DNA of 64,000 nt, taken from the NCBI RefSeq assembly GCF_014635885.1, contig NZ_BMDR01000004.1:1-64000 (forward strand), given 5' to 3'. This document shows, piece after piece, positions 8,684 to 17,020 of this stretch. The notes under the pieces are model-generated. The model was not told where the DNA came from and searched no databases. It worked only from the letters and a program-made list of their open reading frames with translations. Each line of letters begins with the position of its first letter. Positions within the stretch are counted from its first letter, which is position 1. Position numbers and translations under genes: made by a program. Source of the DNA: Acinetobacter vivianii (lineage in GTDB: Bacteria > Pseudomonadota > Gammaproteobacteria > Pseudomonadales > Moraxellaceae).

Positions 8684-9997
8684 ATGAAATTAAGTCAGGC
8701 CGATTTTAAACTACGTCGTGATCTTCTCGCTCAACAGATAGGCAGCAATAGCATTGCAATTATTGCAACGCGGGCAGAAATGTATCGTAACCGCGATGCG
8801 GATTATAAATATCGTGCAGACAGTAGTTTTTATTATCTGACTGGATTTGCAGAGCCAGAAGCGGTTGCCGTGATCGAAACCTTTGAAGAAGGTGAGGAAT
8901 ATAGCTATAGCTTATTCTGCCGCGAACGTAATCGTGAAATGGAAATCTGGAATGGCTATCGTGCCGGTATTGATGGTGCGATTGAAATTTATGATGCAGA
9001 TGAAGCTTATGCAATTGATCTACTTGATGAAGAAATCATCGACAAATTATTGAATAAACAACGTCTTTACTATCGTATTGGGCAGAATGCTGAGTTTGAT
9101 GCGCGTGTCAGCCAGTGGATTCAGAAGACGGATGCACATCGTGGGGGTACTGCGCCAGCAGAAGTTGTTCAGCTTGATCGTATTGTTGATGAAATGCGTT
9201 TGAAAAAATCGGCACAAGAAATTGAGCTGATGCAGATTGCATCGAATATCAGTGCTGAAGCGCATACCCGTGCCATGCAAATGGTTAAACCTGAGATGAT
9301 GGAATACGCGCTTGAAGCGGAACTTAATTATATCTTTGGTAAAAATGGCTGCGTGCCAGCGTATAACAGTATTGTTGGCGGCGGTGAAAATGCCTGTATC
9401 TTGCACTATGTTGAAAATAACCAGCCGTTAAAAGATGGTGATTTAGTGCTGATTGATGCGGCATGTGAATATGAGTTCTATGCATCGGACATTACCCGTA
9501 CATTCCCTGTAAATGGTAAATTCAGCCCTGAACAAAAAGCGTTATATAACGTGGTTCTTGATGCTCAGTTGGCTGCGATTGATGCAACTCGTATCGGCAA
9601 TCCTTATAAATATCCGCATGAAGTGGCTGTGAAGATTTTAACTCAAGGTCTGGTTGATCTTGGTTTAATGAGTGGTAATGTGGATGAGCTGGTTGAAAGC
9701 GAAGCATTCCGTCAATTCTTTATGCATGGTACAGGGCATTGGCTTGGTATGGATGTGCATGATGTCGGTACCTATAAAAATGGCGAAGACTGGCGTGTTT
9801 ATGAAGCTGGTATGGTGGTCACCGTTGAGCCAGGTTTATATGTGGCACCTGATGATGAAACGGTCGATGCAAAATGGCGTGGTATCGGGATTCGTATCGA
9901 GGACGATATTGTTGTGACTGAAAATGGCCCATTGGTTCTCACCAAGAATGTCGTGAAAACTGTTGAAGAGATTGAAAGCTTGATGGCTAGTCTTTAA
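8684..9997 (+). CDS. pepP: Xaa-Pro aminopeptidase PepP
   Basis: At 437 residues this matches PepP, a cytosolic M24B enzyme that removes an N-terminal residue preceding proline. An AMP_N domain occupies about residues 1-130 (YKYRADSSFYYLTGF). The pita-bread domain carries the dimetal ligands Asp258 and Asp269 (LIDAACEYEFYASDITRTFP), the HGTGHWLG motif from His348, VTVEPGLYV, and GIGIRIEDD. GAAGGAC precedes the ATG. It belongs to the ygfB-pepP-ubiH-ubiI gene order, although an unrelated small gene sits between pepP and ubiH here. Confidence 0.95.
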   Translation: MKLSQADFKLRRDLLAQQIGSNSIAIIATRAEMYRNRDADYKYRADSSFYYLTGFAEPEAVAVIETFEEGEEYSYSLFCRERNREMEIWNGYRAGIDGAIEIYDADEAYAIDLLDEEIIDKLLNKQRLYYRIGQNAEFDARVSQWIQKTDAHRGGTAPAEVVQLDRIVDEMRLKKSAQEIELMQIASNISAEAHTRAMQMVKPEMMEYALEAELNYIFGKNGCVPAYNSIVGGGENACILHYVENNQPLKDGDLVLIDAACEYEFYASDITRTFPVNGKFSPEQKALYNVVLDAQLAAIDATRIGNPYKYPHEVAVKILTQGLVDLGLMSGNVDELVESEAFRQFFMHGTGHWLGMDVHDVGTYKNGEDWRVYEAGMVVTVEPGLYVAPDDETVDAKWRGIGIRIEDDIVVTENGPLVLTKNVVKTVEEIESLMASL

Positions 9998-10072
9998 ATC
10001 TTCATCTAGCTATTTCTTGTAACTTATTTAAATCTTTTAATGCCTCATCATAATAAAGATGGGGCGAGATTA

Positions 10073-10408
10073 ATGTCCGTGATTAAAGTCTACATAATTC
10101 CTTTTCATGTTAAAAGAATGGATATTTCGATTATGTCTTTAGATATTGGAGGGGCATATGTAAGCTGTTATGTTGCTTCTGATAATTATATAAATGCAAT
10201 AAAACTAGCTCTAAAAAAACTTAATAGTGATGGGCTTTATCCTGAAGAAATACTTCAACCCATTAATGAAATAGAAGTTTCCTCTTGGGGTGAGTATATC
10301 CATACTACTTGGCCAGATCATCTCGACTGGTTTCCAAATTGTATTGAATTTGAATTAGCGATGAAATCTAGTTGTGTTTTATATAGCCCATTTGCTTACT
10401 ATGATTGA
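10073..10408 (+). CDS. Hypothetical orphan protein, 111 residues
   Basis: I do not recognise this family. The ATG at 10073 is chosen over 10040 because GGGG (10061-10064) sits eight bases upstream. The protein begins with a beta-strand-like segment (VIKVYIIPFHV), then YVASDNYINAIKLALKKLNSDG, a strand-helix pattern common in small immunity-like or stress proteins, and ends with SSCVLYSPFAYYD. It uses many AT-rich codons (ATA, TTA, AAA) compared with flanking pepP and ubiH. It interrupts a gene order that is usually continuous, which suggests a later insertion. Function is unknown. Confidence 0.6.
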   Translation: MSVIKVYIIPFHVKRMDISIMSLDIGGAYVSCYVASDNYINAIKLALKKLNSDGLYPEEILQPINEIEVSSWGEYIHTTWPDHLDWFPNCIEFELAMKSSCVLYSPFAYYD

Positions 10409-10637
10409 GTAATAAAATAGTGATGATAAAAGATTTAGCTACCTTTAAAGCTAGTGGATTCTATAATTTTAAACATATAAACGTGAGGTAGTCTCTCATC
10501 TTAATTTCAATCTTTGATGTCTAAAATCTATTTTAAAAACATAGACCAAACAAAGTACAAATTCCCTTCCTGATTTGAGTTAGAGTAAGATAGGTCCCGA
10601 AACATCAAGTCATGAAAAACTGATAAGGAATAATATT

Positions 10638-11849
10638 ATGCAGCAACAAGTCATCATTGTCGGTGGAGGTATGGTTGGACTCAGCCTTGCTTTAATGTTG
10701 GCAAAATCTAATATCGCAGTAAAGCTATTAGAAGCTGTGAAATATCCGAATTACGATGACGAAAATGTTGCCCCTTATCATTCCAGTTTTGATGCGCGTA
10801 ATACCGCATTGTCACGTCGTAGTGTACAGATTTATCAAAAGTTAGGTCTGTGGGATGCATTACAGCAATATGCGACTCCAATTCTGCAAGTGCATATTAC
10901 TGAGCAGGGGAGTTTCGGTAAGGCTCGCCTCGTCGCTGAACAAGAAAAAGTAGAAAGCTTTGGGCAGGTCATTGAGAACGCATGGTTAGGCCGTGTATTG
11001 CTGACACAGGTTCGTCAGCAGCCGTTGATTGAGTTGATTGATGGCGTACAAGTGACTTCACTCACGCAAAATGAGGGTGAGGTACACATCGAAGCGATGC
11101 GTAATGGTGAATATATCCATTCTTTAAAATCCAAGTTGGTGATTGCTGCCGATGGTCGTAATTCTTTCTGCCGACAAGCGATTGGCGTAGGTGTGGATGA
11201 GCATGATTATGACCAAGTGGCGATTGTGACTACCGTACAAACATCTAAACCGCACCAGCACGTTGGTTTTGAGCGTTTTAGCGCATTAGGGCCATTGGCA
11301 CTTTTACCTTTACCAGGTGAATATCGTCGCTCGGTGGTATGGCCTGTGAAGAAGGGCACTGAAGCAGAATGGTTAGGTGAAGAAAACGACCAGCACTTCC
11401 TTGATGCTTTACAGGAAACTTATGGTGATCGTGCTGGAAAATTTGAAAAAACGGGTAAGCGTTTTAGCTATCCATTGGCACAAGTGTTGGCGCATAAGCA
11501 GGCCGTTGGGCGTGTGGTGCTCATGGGTAATGCAGCACATACGATTCATCCTGTTGCAGGACAAGGTTTTAACCTGTGCTTGCGTGATGCGGATGTGCTG
11601 GTTCGTTTCCTGATGGAACAATTGGCGAAGTCAGATGATATTGGTGCGCCTGAAAATTTATTGGCCTATGAGCAATCCCGTTTAAAGGATCAGCAACGTG
11701 TGATCAAGTTCTGTGATTCGGTGGTGCGTGGTTTTAGTAATCAGAATCCAATTCTTAAATTATTACGCAATACGGGACTGATTGCATTTGATGTGATTCC
11801 GGGCGTTAAGCCTCTGGTTGCCAATTATGCGATGGGACTAAAAGCATGA
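10638..11849 (+). CDS. ubiH: 2-octaprenyl-6-methoxyphenol hydroxylase UbiH
   Basis: This 403-residue FAD-dependent aromatic monooxygenase hydroxylates a ubiquinone precursor ring. It shows the N-terminal dinucleotide motif GGGMVGLSLAL (about residues 8-18), the middle DGRNSFCRQ motif and the C-terminal FAD site GNAAHTIHPVAGQGFNL. ALSRRSVQIYQKLGLWDAL is typical of UbiH. AAGGAA precedes the ATG. The stop overlaps the start of the next hydroxylase by four bases, so the two are co-translated. Confidence 0.9.
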   Translation: MQQQVIIVGGGMVGLSLALMLAKSNIAVKLLEAVKYPNYDDENVAPYHSSFDARNTALSRRSVQIYQKLGLWDALQQYATPILQVHITEQGSFGKARLVAEQEKVESFGQVIENAWLGRVLLTQVRQQPLIELIDGVQVTSLTQNEGEVHIEAMRNGEYIHSLKSKLVIAADGRNSFCRQAIGVGVDEHDYDQVAIVTTVQTSKPHQHVGFERFSALGPLALLPLPGEYRRSVVWPVKKGTEAEWLGEENDQHFLDALQETYGDRAGKFEKTGKRFSYPLAQVLAHKQAVGRVVLMGNAAHTIHPVAGQGFNLCLRDADVLVRFLMEQLAKSDDIGAPENLLAYEQSRLKDQQRVIKFCDSVVRGFSNQNPILKLLRNTGLIAFDVIPGVKPLVANYAMGLKA

Positions 11850-13078
11850 GTGAAATGTTAGATGTTGTCATTGTTGGTGGTGGTCTGGTTGGTGGTTTAA
11901 CCGCTTTATTGTTGGCCCAAGGTGGGGTACAAGCTACAGTGCTGGATGCTGCGCCTGTACTTGATCAAGACAAAACACTGGCAGTCATGAATCCTCGTGT
12001 ATTGGCACTCAGTCAGGCGACGATTCACTTACTCAAAACGGTTGATGTCTGGAATGATTTAGCGCGCCAAATGCCTTATTCAGGCATGCAGGTCTGGAAT
12101 AAAAATGGCTATGGCGAAATCAATTTTGGACATGCTTCTGAGCAGCCACCCCAGTCAGATCAAGCCTTAGGTTCAATGGTCGAACCGAGTGTCTTGAATG
12201 TTGCCATTCAACAGAAAATGTTGCAGCAACTTAAAGATTACCGTACTCAAGTCAAGGTGATTCGGATTGAACAGATTCCACAAGGCTGGTCGATTCAACT
12301 GGCGGATGGTACAACATTAAAAACGAAGTTGCTCATTGGTGCAGATGGTGCGAATTCTTTTGTCCGTGATCAAGCCTATATCGATTTAGATGTCTTGGAT
12401 TACAAACAGGCTGCCATCAGTTGTGCGATTAAAACCACACAATCGAATCAATATGTTGCTCGCCAGATTTTCTTGCCGACAGGCCCATTGGCTTATTTAC
12501 CGATGGCCAGTCTGGATGCGCAGGAAAATGGTTACTGGCAGTCGATTGTCTGGACATTGCCCGATGATTATGCCGATGAATATTCAGCGCTTACTGATCA
12601 GGAATTTATGCAATTGCTGACGCAGGAAAGTTTACAGATGCTGGGTGAGGTGGTTGAAGTGCGTTCCAGAGCACAATTCCCACTGAAAGCACGCGCAGCG
12701 CAACGTTATATTAAATCGGGGCTGGCGTTGATTGGTGATGCAGCACATGTGATCCATCCTCTAGCAGGACAAGGCGTGAATATCGGTTGTCTGGATGCCG
12801 CCGTACTTTGTGATGTCTTACTACATGATTTAAAACGTGGTGCATGGGCCAATGAGCAAACCTTGCTGCGTTACGAGCACCAGCGTAAAGGCCAGAATGA
12901 TGCGATGATGCATAGCATGTCTGCGATTGGCTGGCTGGAAAGTTCAGAGCTATTCCCGTTTGTTTGGGCGCGAAATTTTGGTCTTAAACAGGTGGAACAG
13001 TTCGACTGGTTCAAAGATCGTTTTATGCAGCAGGCGAACGGATTAGGTGCGTTGAAACACACACAATATGCGTGCTAA
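11846..13078 (+). CDS. UbiI/UbiF/VisC-type FAD monooxygenase
   Basis: This 410-residue paralogue of the preceding gene has GGGLVGGLTALLLA (FAD Rossmann motif), ADGANSFVRD and GDAAHVIHPLAGQGVNIG. By position it corresponds to ubiI (visC) of the pepP-ubiH-ubiI order and should carry out another ring hydroxylation in ubiquinone synthesis. UbiF-type regiospecificity cannot be excluded from sequence. The ATGA overlap with ubiH indicates translational coupling. Confidence 0.85.
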   Translation: MSEMLDVVIVGGGLVGGLTALLLAQGGVQATVLDAAPVLDQDKTLAVMNPRVLALSQATIHLLKTVDVWNDLARQMPYSGMQVWNKNGYGEINFGHASEQPPQSDQALGSMVEPSVLNVAIQQKMLQQLKDYRTQVKVIRIEQIPQGWSIQLADGTTLKTKLLIGADGANSFVRDQAYIDLDVLDYKQAAISCAIKTTQSNQYVARQIFLPTGPLAYLPMASLDAQENGYWQSIVWTLPDDYADEYSALTDQEFMQLLTQESLQMLGEVVEVRSRAQFPLKARAAQRYIKSGLALIGDAAHVIHPLAGQGVNIGCLDAAVLCDVLLHDLKRGAWANEQTLLRYEHQRKGQNDAMMHSMSAIGWLESSELFPFVWARNFGLKQVEQFDWFKDRFMQQANGLGALKHTQYAC

Positions 13079-13252
13079 AAAATAGTAGATATTTTTTAAA
13101 CAATCATTTATAAATCAGAGTGAATTTGGTCGTAAAAAATACGATTTAATCAAGATTGTACTTTGCGAATTGACGAGAGCTTGCTAAATTTCACCAAGTT
13201 CTGATGACCAAATAGCGATGATGAGAAATTTAGTCATTGTGGGGAGATTAAT

Positions 13253-13501
13253 ATGACGGAAATGAATGATTACGACGAAAACACAGAAGATTCTGCTGTA
13301 GACGACGAAGAGGCGAAAGCCGCAGAAACTGGTGCAGATAGCGAAGAGTCGAGTGCCAATGATGCCGATCTTGCCGAAGCAGAAACGTTAACGGTGACTG
13401 CAAAGCAGAAACAACGTCAGGCTTTAGAAGATGAAGTGGCTGCGTTTCTTGCACGTGGTGGACGCATTACCGAAGTTCCGCCAGATGAACATCAAGATTA
13501 A
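13253..13501 (+). CDS. SutA-like acidic RNA polymerase-binding protein
   Basis: The 82-residue protein has a disordered, very acidic N-terminal half (Asp and Glu rich to about residue 45) and a conserved-looking helical end, KQKQRQALEDEVAAFLARGGRITEVPPDE. This architecture and the EVAAFLARGG motif resemble Pseudomonas SutA, which binds RNA polymerase and supports transcription in slow growth. GGGGAG precedes the ATG at good spacing. It is monocistronic with its own terminator. Assignment is by motif memory, so the symbol is left empty. Confidence 0.65.
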   Translation: MTEMNDYDENTEDSAVDDEEAKAAETGADSEESSANDADLAEAETLTVTAKQKQRQALEDEVAAFLARGGRITEVPPDEHQD

Positions 13502-13514
13502 GTCGAATAAAGAC

Positions 13515-13548
13515 ATCAAAAAAGCATCACGATTGTGGTGCTTTTTTG
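13515..13548. terminator. Bidirectional terminator between the SutA-like gene and cadR-like gene
   Basis: AAAAAAGCATCAC (13518-13530) pairs with GTGGTGCTTTTTT (13535-13547), with one G-T pair and a four-base loop. T-runs exist on both strands. The cadR-like stop codon (13527-13529) lies inside the stem, so the last codons of that gene (Lys-Lys-Ala) are terminator sequence. Confidence 0.88.
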
Positions 13549-13976
13549 TGTTGATGTGATTCATGTTCACATTCGAGTGGTTGATGTAGTTCTTTTAAAA
13601 TTCCACATTGTTCAATGGTACGGTGTTGAGAACATTGTTGTTTTAAATGCGTTAGATCCTGCTTGAGATGTTCTAGGTTTCGAATCTTCTGGGAAACCTC
13701 GGCAAGATATTGATCAATCAGATGGTCGACCTCCATGCAGGTTTGGTTCGGGTTCTCTGACATATCTTTGAGCTTTTGAATATCCTGTAAGGTAATGCCC
13801 AGTTCACGGCAATGTTTTAGAAACAGGAGTTCTGACAGCATCTGTTCAGAATAATGTCGATAATTGCCCGCCGTGCGTTTAGCTTTCTCAAGCAGCCCAA
13901 TTTTTTCATAATAACGAATCGTATCCACAGATACGCCAGACTTTTTTGCCAATTGCCCAATTGTAAAATTTATCAT
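13527..13976 (-). CDS. cadR: CadR/PbrR-type MerR-family metal regulator
   Basis: The 149-residue protein has the MerR winged-helix domain at the N terminus (FTIGQLAKKSGVSVDTIRYYEKIGLL), a dimerisation helix and conserved metal-binding Cys residues: Cys79 in NQTCMEVDHL and Cys112 in the QQCSQHRTIEQCG loop. A His-rich tail (CEHESHQHKK) resembles CadR. It would bend the promoter on binding Cd, Zn or Pb ions and activate the divergent transporter. Its 3' end is built into the shared terminator. Metal preference cannot be fixed from sequence. Confidence 0.8.
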   Translation of the reverse strand: MINFTIGQLAKKSGVSVDTIRYYEKIGLLEKAKRTAGNYRHYSEQMLSELLFLKHCRELGITLQDIQKLKDMSENPNQTCMEVDHLIDQYLAEVSQKIRNLEHLKQDLTHLKQQCSQHRTIEQCGILKELHQPLECEHESHQHKKAPQS

Positions 13977-13978
13977 GC

Positions 13979-14010
13979 TTGACTCTGGAGTTACTCTAGG
14001 GTTTTAAATC
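13979..14010 (+). promoter_or_regulatory. MerR-type promoter and operator for the CDF-like gene
   Basis: TTGACT (-35, 13979-13984) is followed after about 19-20 bases by a TTAAAT/TAAATC -10 region. The dyad ACTCTGGAG-TTA-CTCTAGGGT (13982-14002) fills the overlong spacer, the arrangement recognised by MerR-family activators such as ZntR and CadR. It lies between the two divergent genes. Confidence 0.75.
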
Positions 14011-14037
14011 ACTATAAAAGATTAAGTGAGAAAAGTC

Positions 14038-14679
14038 ATGGCAGGATGTGGATGCAACACAACATGTTCACCAACACAAAAGATTAGTCCGAAGTTTCGT
14101 AGAGCTTTGTGGATCGCGCTCGTTCTAAATGCGCTGATGTTCTTTGTGGAAATTATTGGTGGTTCACATGCACGCTCTGTATCGTTATGGGCCGATGCGT
14201 TAGATTTTGCAGGTGATGCGGCTAACTATGCCATCTCATTGGCAGTGCTATCTATGAGCTTGTATTGGCGCGCGACCGCAGCTTTAGTCAAAGGTATTAC
14301 CATGGCGGCATTTGGTATTTTTGTGATCGTTAAAGTGTTTTGGTCATGGTGGCTGGGTGTTACACCTGAACCAATGCTCATGGGGGCGATTGGTGTACTT
14401 GCACTGGCGGTGAATGTGGTTTCTGCACTCCTGCTTTATGCATTCCGTGATGGTGATGCCAATATGCGTTCAGTGTGGTTGTGCAGCCGTAATGATGCGA
14501 TTGCCAATATCGCGATTATTATTGCAGCTGTCGGCGTTTTTGGAACAGGAACCATGTTTCCCGATTTACTGGTCGCTTTTGTGATTGCTTATCTTGGTGT
14601 GTCTTCGGGGCTGAGCGTGATTAAACAGGCGAGAGCGGAAAGAAAAATGGATCAAGCGAATATCATGACTAAGGCTTAA
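14038..14679 (+). CDS. CDF-like heavy-metal cation transporter (membrane domain only)
   Basis: This 213-residue integral membrane protein has about five to six hydrophobic segments. It opens with a Cys motif (AGCGCNTTC) that may bind metal, and has acidic intramembrane motifs WADALDFAGDAANY and SRNDAIANIAI in the positions of the CDF metal site. It lacks the C-terminal cytoplasmic domain of classic CzcD or ZitB proteins. ATG 14038 is chosen over GTG 14026 because AAGTGAG lies seven bases upstream. The divergent CadR-like gene and MerR-type operator imply metal-induced efflux, probably Cd, Zn or Co. Confidence 0.8.
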   Translation: MAGCGCNTTCSPTQKISPKFRRALWIALVLNALMFFVEIIGGSHARSVSLWADALDFAGDAANYAISLAVLSMSLYWRATAALVKGITMAAFGIFVIVKVFWSWWLGVTPEPMLMGAIGVLALAVNVVSALLLYAFRDGDANMRSVWLCSRNDAIANIAIIIAAVGVFGTGTMFPDLLVAFVIAYLGVSSGLSVIKQARAERKMDQANIMTKA

Positions 14680-14704
14680 AATATATTGTTCTTGTTGCAT
14701 ATTT

Positions 14705-14745
14705 AAAACATAAGGGGAGATTTTTATAATCTCCCCTTATGTTTT
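14705..14745. terminator. Strong bidirectional terminator
   Basis: Perfect 18-base arms (14705-14722 and 14728-14745) enclose a five-base loop. A GGGGAG core is flanked by A and T runs. It serves the convergent CDF-like gene and rsmI; the outer arm reaches into the rsmI stop codon. Confidence 0.92.
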
Positions 14746-15586
14746 ATTCATTATTTTGGGTGAGTTCCAAAGCACGCTGATAAGCCACTTTCTTTTTAAT
14801 GCCAGTCAAATCCGCAGCCAGTTGCGACGCCGCTTTGACTGATAAATCCTGTAATAAGCGTTTTAACAACTCATCCAGTTTATCCTGTTCCATGTCTTTT
14901 TCTGCGGATGCACCGCCGACCACCACCACGATTTCACCTTTTTCCTGGTTGTGGTCATTTTCAATAAAAGTGACCAGTTCTTTTAAGGTCATTTTCTTGA
15001 TGGTTTCAAATGTTTTGGTAATTTCACGTGCAAAACCAACAGGACGATCTTCACCAAAGACCTGAACCATATCTTGAATACACGCCAGAATACGGTGGGG
15101 TGCTTCATAGAAAATCAGGGTCTGGGTTTCATCTTTGAGCTTTTCAAGCTGGCCAATTCGTTGAGACGCCTTGGATGGCAAGAAGCCTTCAAAGCTAAAA
15201 CGGTCACTTGGTAAACCCACCGCACTTAATGCAGCAATTGCAGCACAGGCACCAGGCACAGGAATCACACGAATGCCGTGTTCTTGTGCAGCACGAACCA
15301 GTTTAAAACCGGGATCGCTAATCAGAGGCGTTCCAGCATCACTAATTAAGGCAACACTCTCACCATTTAGCATTTTTTGGAGAAGTTGATCAATTTTGTT
15401 ACTTTCGTTGTGATCATGACACGCTGTTAGCGGAGTTGAGATATTATAGTGTTTGAATAATTGAGCAGATTGACGAGTGTCTTCTGCGGCAACCACCGAA
15501 ACGGATTTTAATATATCAATTGCACGAAAGGTCATGTCATCTAAGTGCCCAATCGGGGTTGCTACAACAAATAATTGAGCACTCAT
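14744..15586 (-). CDS. rsmI: 16S rRNA (cytidine-1402-2'-O)-methyltransferase RsmI
   Basis: The 280-residue protein is a tetrapyrrole-methylase-fold enzyme. It shows the family motifs VVATPIGHLDDMTFRA, AAEDTRQSAQLF, LISDAGTPLISDPGF and VPVPGACAAIAALSAVGLPSDRFSFEGFLP. RsmI methylates the ribose of C1402 in the decoding centre. The start at 15586 has GGGAG about ten bases upstream. It diverges from the lpoA-like gene with only 16 bases between the start codons. Confidence 0.94.
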   Translation of the reverse strand: MSAQLFVVATPIGHLDDMTFRAIDILKSVSVVAAEDTRQSAQLFKHYNISTPLTACHDHNESNKIDQLLQKMLNGESVALISDAGTPLISDPGFKLVRAAQEHGIRVIPVPGACAAIAALSAVGLPSDRFSFEGFLPSKASQRIGQLEKLKDETQTLIFYEAPHRILACIQDMVQVFGEDRPVGFAREITKTFETIKKMTLKELVTFIENDHNQEKGEIVVVVGGASAEKDMEQDKLDELLKRLLQDLSVKAASQLAADLTGIKKKVAYQRALELTQNNE

Positions 15587-15602
15587 AAAAGGTAACTCCC
15601 TA

Positions 15603-16535
15603 ATGTATTACAAAAAATATTGGCTGCTACTCAGTTTGGCAGCAATTGTGAGTCCAGTTTATGCGGACGTACTGGTGATTCTACCTGAATCTGGTGCGAT
15701 GGCGCGAGCTGGTCAGAGCATCAAACGCGGTTTCTTGAGTGCTTATACAGCATCTGGTAGCAAAGAAAAAATCATTTTTGTAGATTCTGCAAAAAATAAC
15801 ATCGATACGATTTTCAAAAAGCGGGTCAATAACAAAACTCGTTTGATTGTTGGTCCATTGGCTCGACCTGATATTGAAAATGTGATGCAGCGTAATCCAG
15901 CGATTCCTGTATTGGCATTGAATGATATGAACTCCCAAACCACCAATGTCTGGCAGTTCAGTCTGGCCAAGCAGCATGATGCAGTGGCACTGAATCAATT
16001 GTTGAAAAAAGACAAAATTAAAAAGCTGCTGGTGGTGCGTCAGGCGGGCACAGAGTCGGCAACAGAGCTATTTATGATGGCATTGATGTCTGAGTTTGGT
16101 TCAGATATTCATGTGGTCAATGAAGTCCCTAAAAAACTGTCACGTCGAGAAGGGCTGTTATTGCTCGGTGATCATCAATGGCTAGAACAATTAGGAACAC
16201 TGCCAGAAAAGAATATTTATGCGACAGCGCTGAGTATTGAGCAGGATAAACCGATTCCTACAGGATTAAGCTTCTGTGATACGCCTGCTTTATATAATGG
16301 GCACTGGGCTGATGTTGTCAAAGCTTATAAAGAGCAACCTGAAAATATGGCTTTCCAGCGTTTATTGGCTTTCGGTGGAGATGCCTGGACCATCAGTCAG
16401 CAATTTCTCAGCAGTCCTGACCGCAAGTTTAATTTTGAAGGTCGTACTGGGGCAATTGAGGTGAAGGACGGTAAAATTTACCGACAACCATATTGTTATC
16501 AACAGCAGAAAAATGGCATTCAGGTGTTGAAATAA
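15603..16535 (+). CDS. LpoA/LppC-like penicillin-binding-protein activator (short form)
   Basis: The 310-residue protein has a Sec signal (LLSLAAIVSPVYADV) and a periplasmic-binding-protein-like fold (VLVILPESGAMARAGQSIKRGFLSAY, RLIVGPLARPDI, RLLAFGGDAWTISQ), typical of the C-terminal domain of LpoA. LpoA activates PBP1a from the outer membrane. Two features differ from E. coli LpoA: the N-terminal helical domain is absent and there is no lipobox Cys, so this form is probably soluble in the periplasm. The neighbours rsmI, yraN and a dolP-like gene match the usual locus, which supports the call. Confidence 0.8.
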   Translation: MYYKKYWLLLSLAAIVSPVYADVLVILPESGAMARAGQSIKRGFLSAYTASGSKEKIIFVDSAKNNIDTIFKKRVNNKTRLIVGPLARPDIENVMQRNPAIPVLALNDMNSQTTNVWQFSLAKQHDAVALNQLLKKDKIKKLLVVRQAGTESATELFMMALMSEFGSDIHVVNEVPKKLSRREGLLLLGDHQWLEQLGTLPEKNIYATALSIEQDKPIPTGLSFCDTPALYNGHWADVVKAYKEQPENMAFQRLLAFGGDAWTISQQFLSSPDRKFNFEGRTGAIEVKDGKIYRQPYCYQQQKNGIQVLK

Positions 16536-16547
16536 GTTGACCGATCT

Positions 16548-16955
16548 ATGCAACAGACATTTCAGGATTTAGGGCAATGGGCTGAACAGACAGCGCTTGC
16601 CTTTTTACAATCACATGATTATGAATGCGTAACGCAAAATTATCATTCACGTTATGGCGAAATTGATCTTATTGTCCAGCGTCAGCAGGAGCTGGTCTTT
16701 GTTGAAGTTAAAGCCAGATCGGCTGGAAGTTATGCCGAAGCATGTGAGGTCATTTCCCCAACTCAACAGCGAAAAATTATTAAAACTGCACAGCTATTTT
16801 TACAGAAATATCCTAAATATTATGACTTTGATTGCCGTTTTGATGTGATTTGTTTTGATTTTCCACAGAAAATTGCAAAAACAGTACAACCAGATTTTTC
16901 AAAATTGCAGTATGATCAGCAATGGATTGAACATGCATTTACTTTAGATGGGTGA
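16548..16955 (+). CDS. yraN: YraN (UPF0102) family endonuclease-like protein
   Basis: At 135 residues it matches UPF0102: [13 protein letters not shown], then [22 protein letters not shown], which is the PD-(D/E)xK-like core, then [14 protein letters not shown]. The fold is that of Holliday-junction resolvase-like nucleases, but the cellular role is not established. It starts 12 bases after the lpoA-like stop, so it shares that transcript. No clear ribosome site is seen. Confidence 0.88.
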   Translation: MQQTFQDLGQWAEQTALAFLQSHDYECVTQNYHSRYGEIDLIVQRQQELVFVEVKARSAGSYAEACEVISPTQQRKIIKTAQLFLQKYPKYYDFDCRFDVICFDFPQKIAKTVQPDFSKLQYDQQWIEHAFTLDG

Positions 16956-17020
16956 ATGTACGGTCTAAAGCTAAATATTGAAATTGAACAAATTTGTTTG
17001 TAGTTAGGGAGTCTTGCCAA

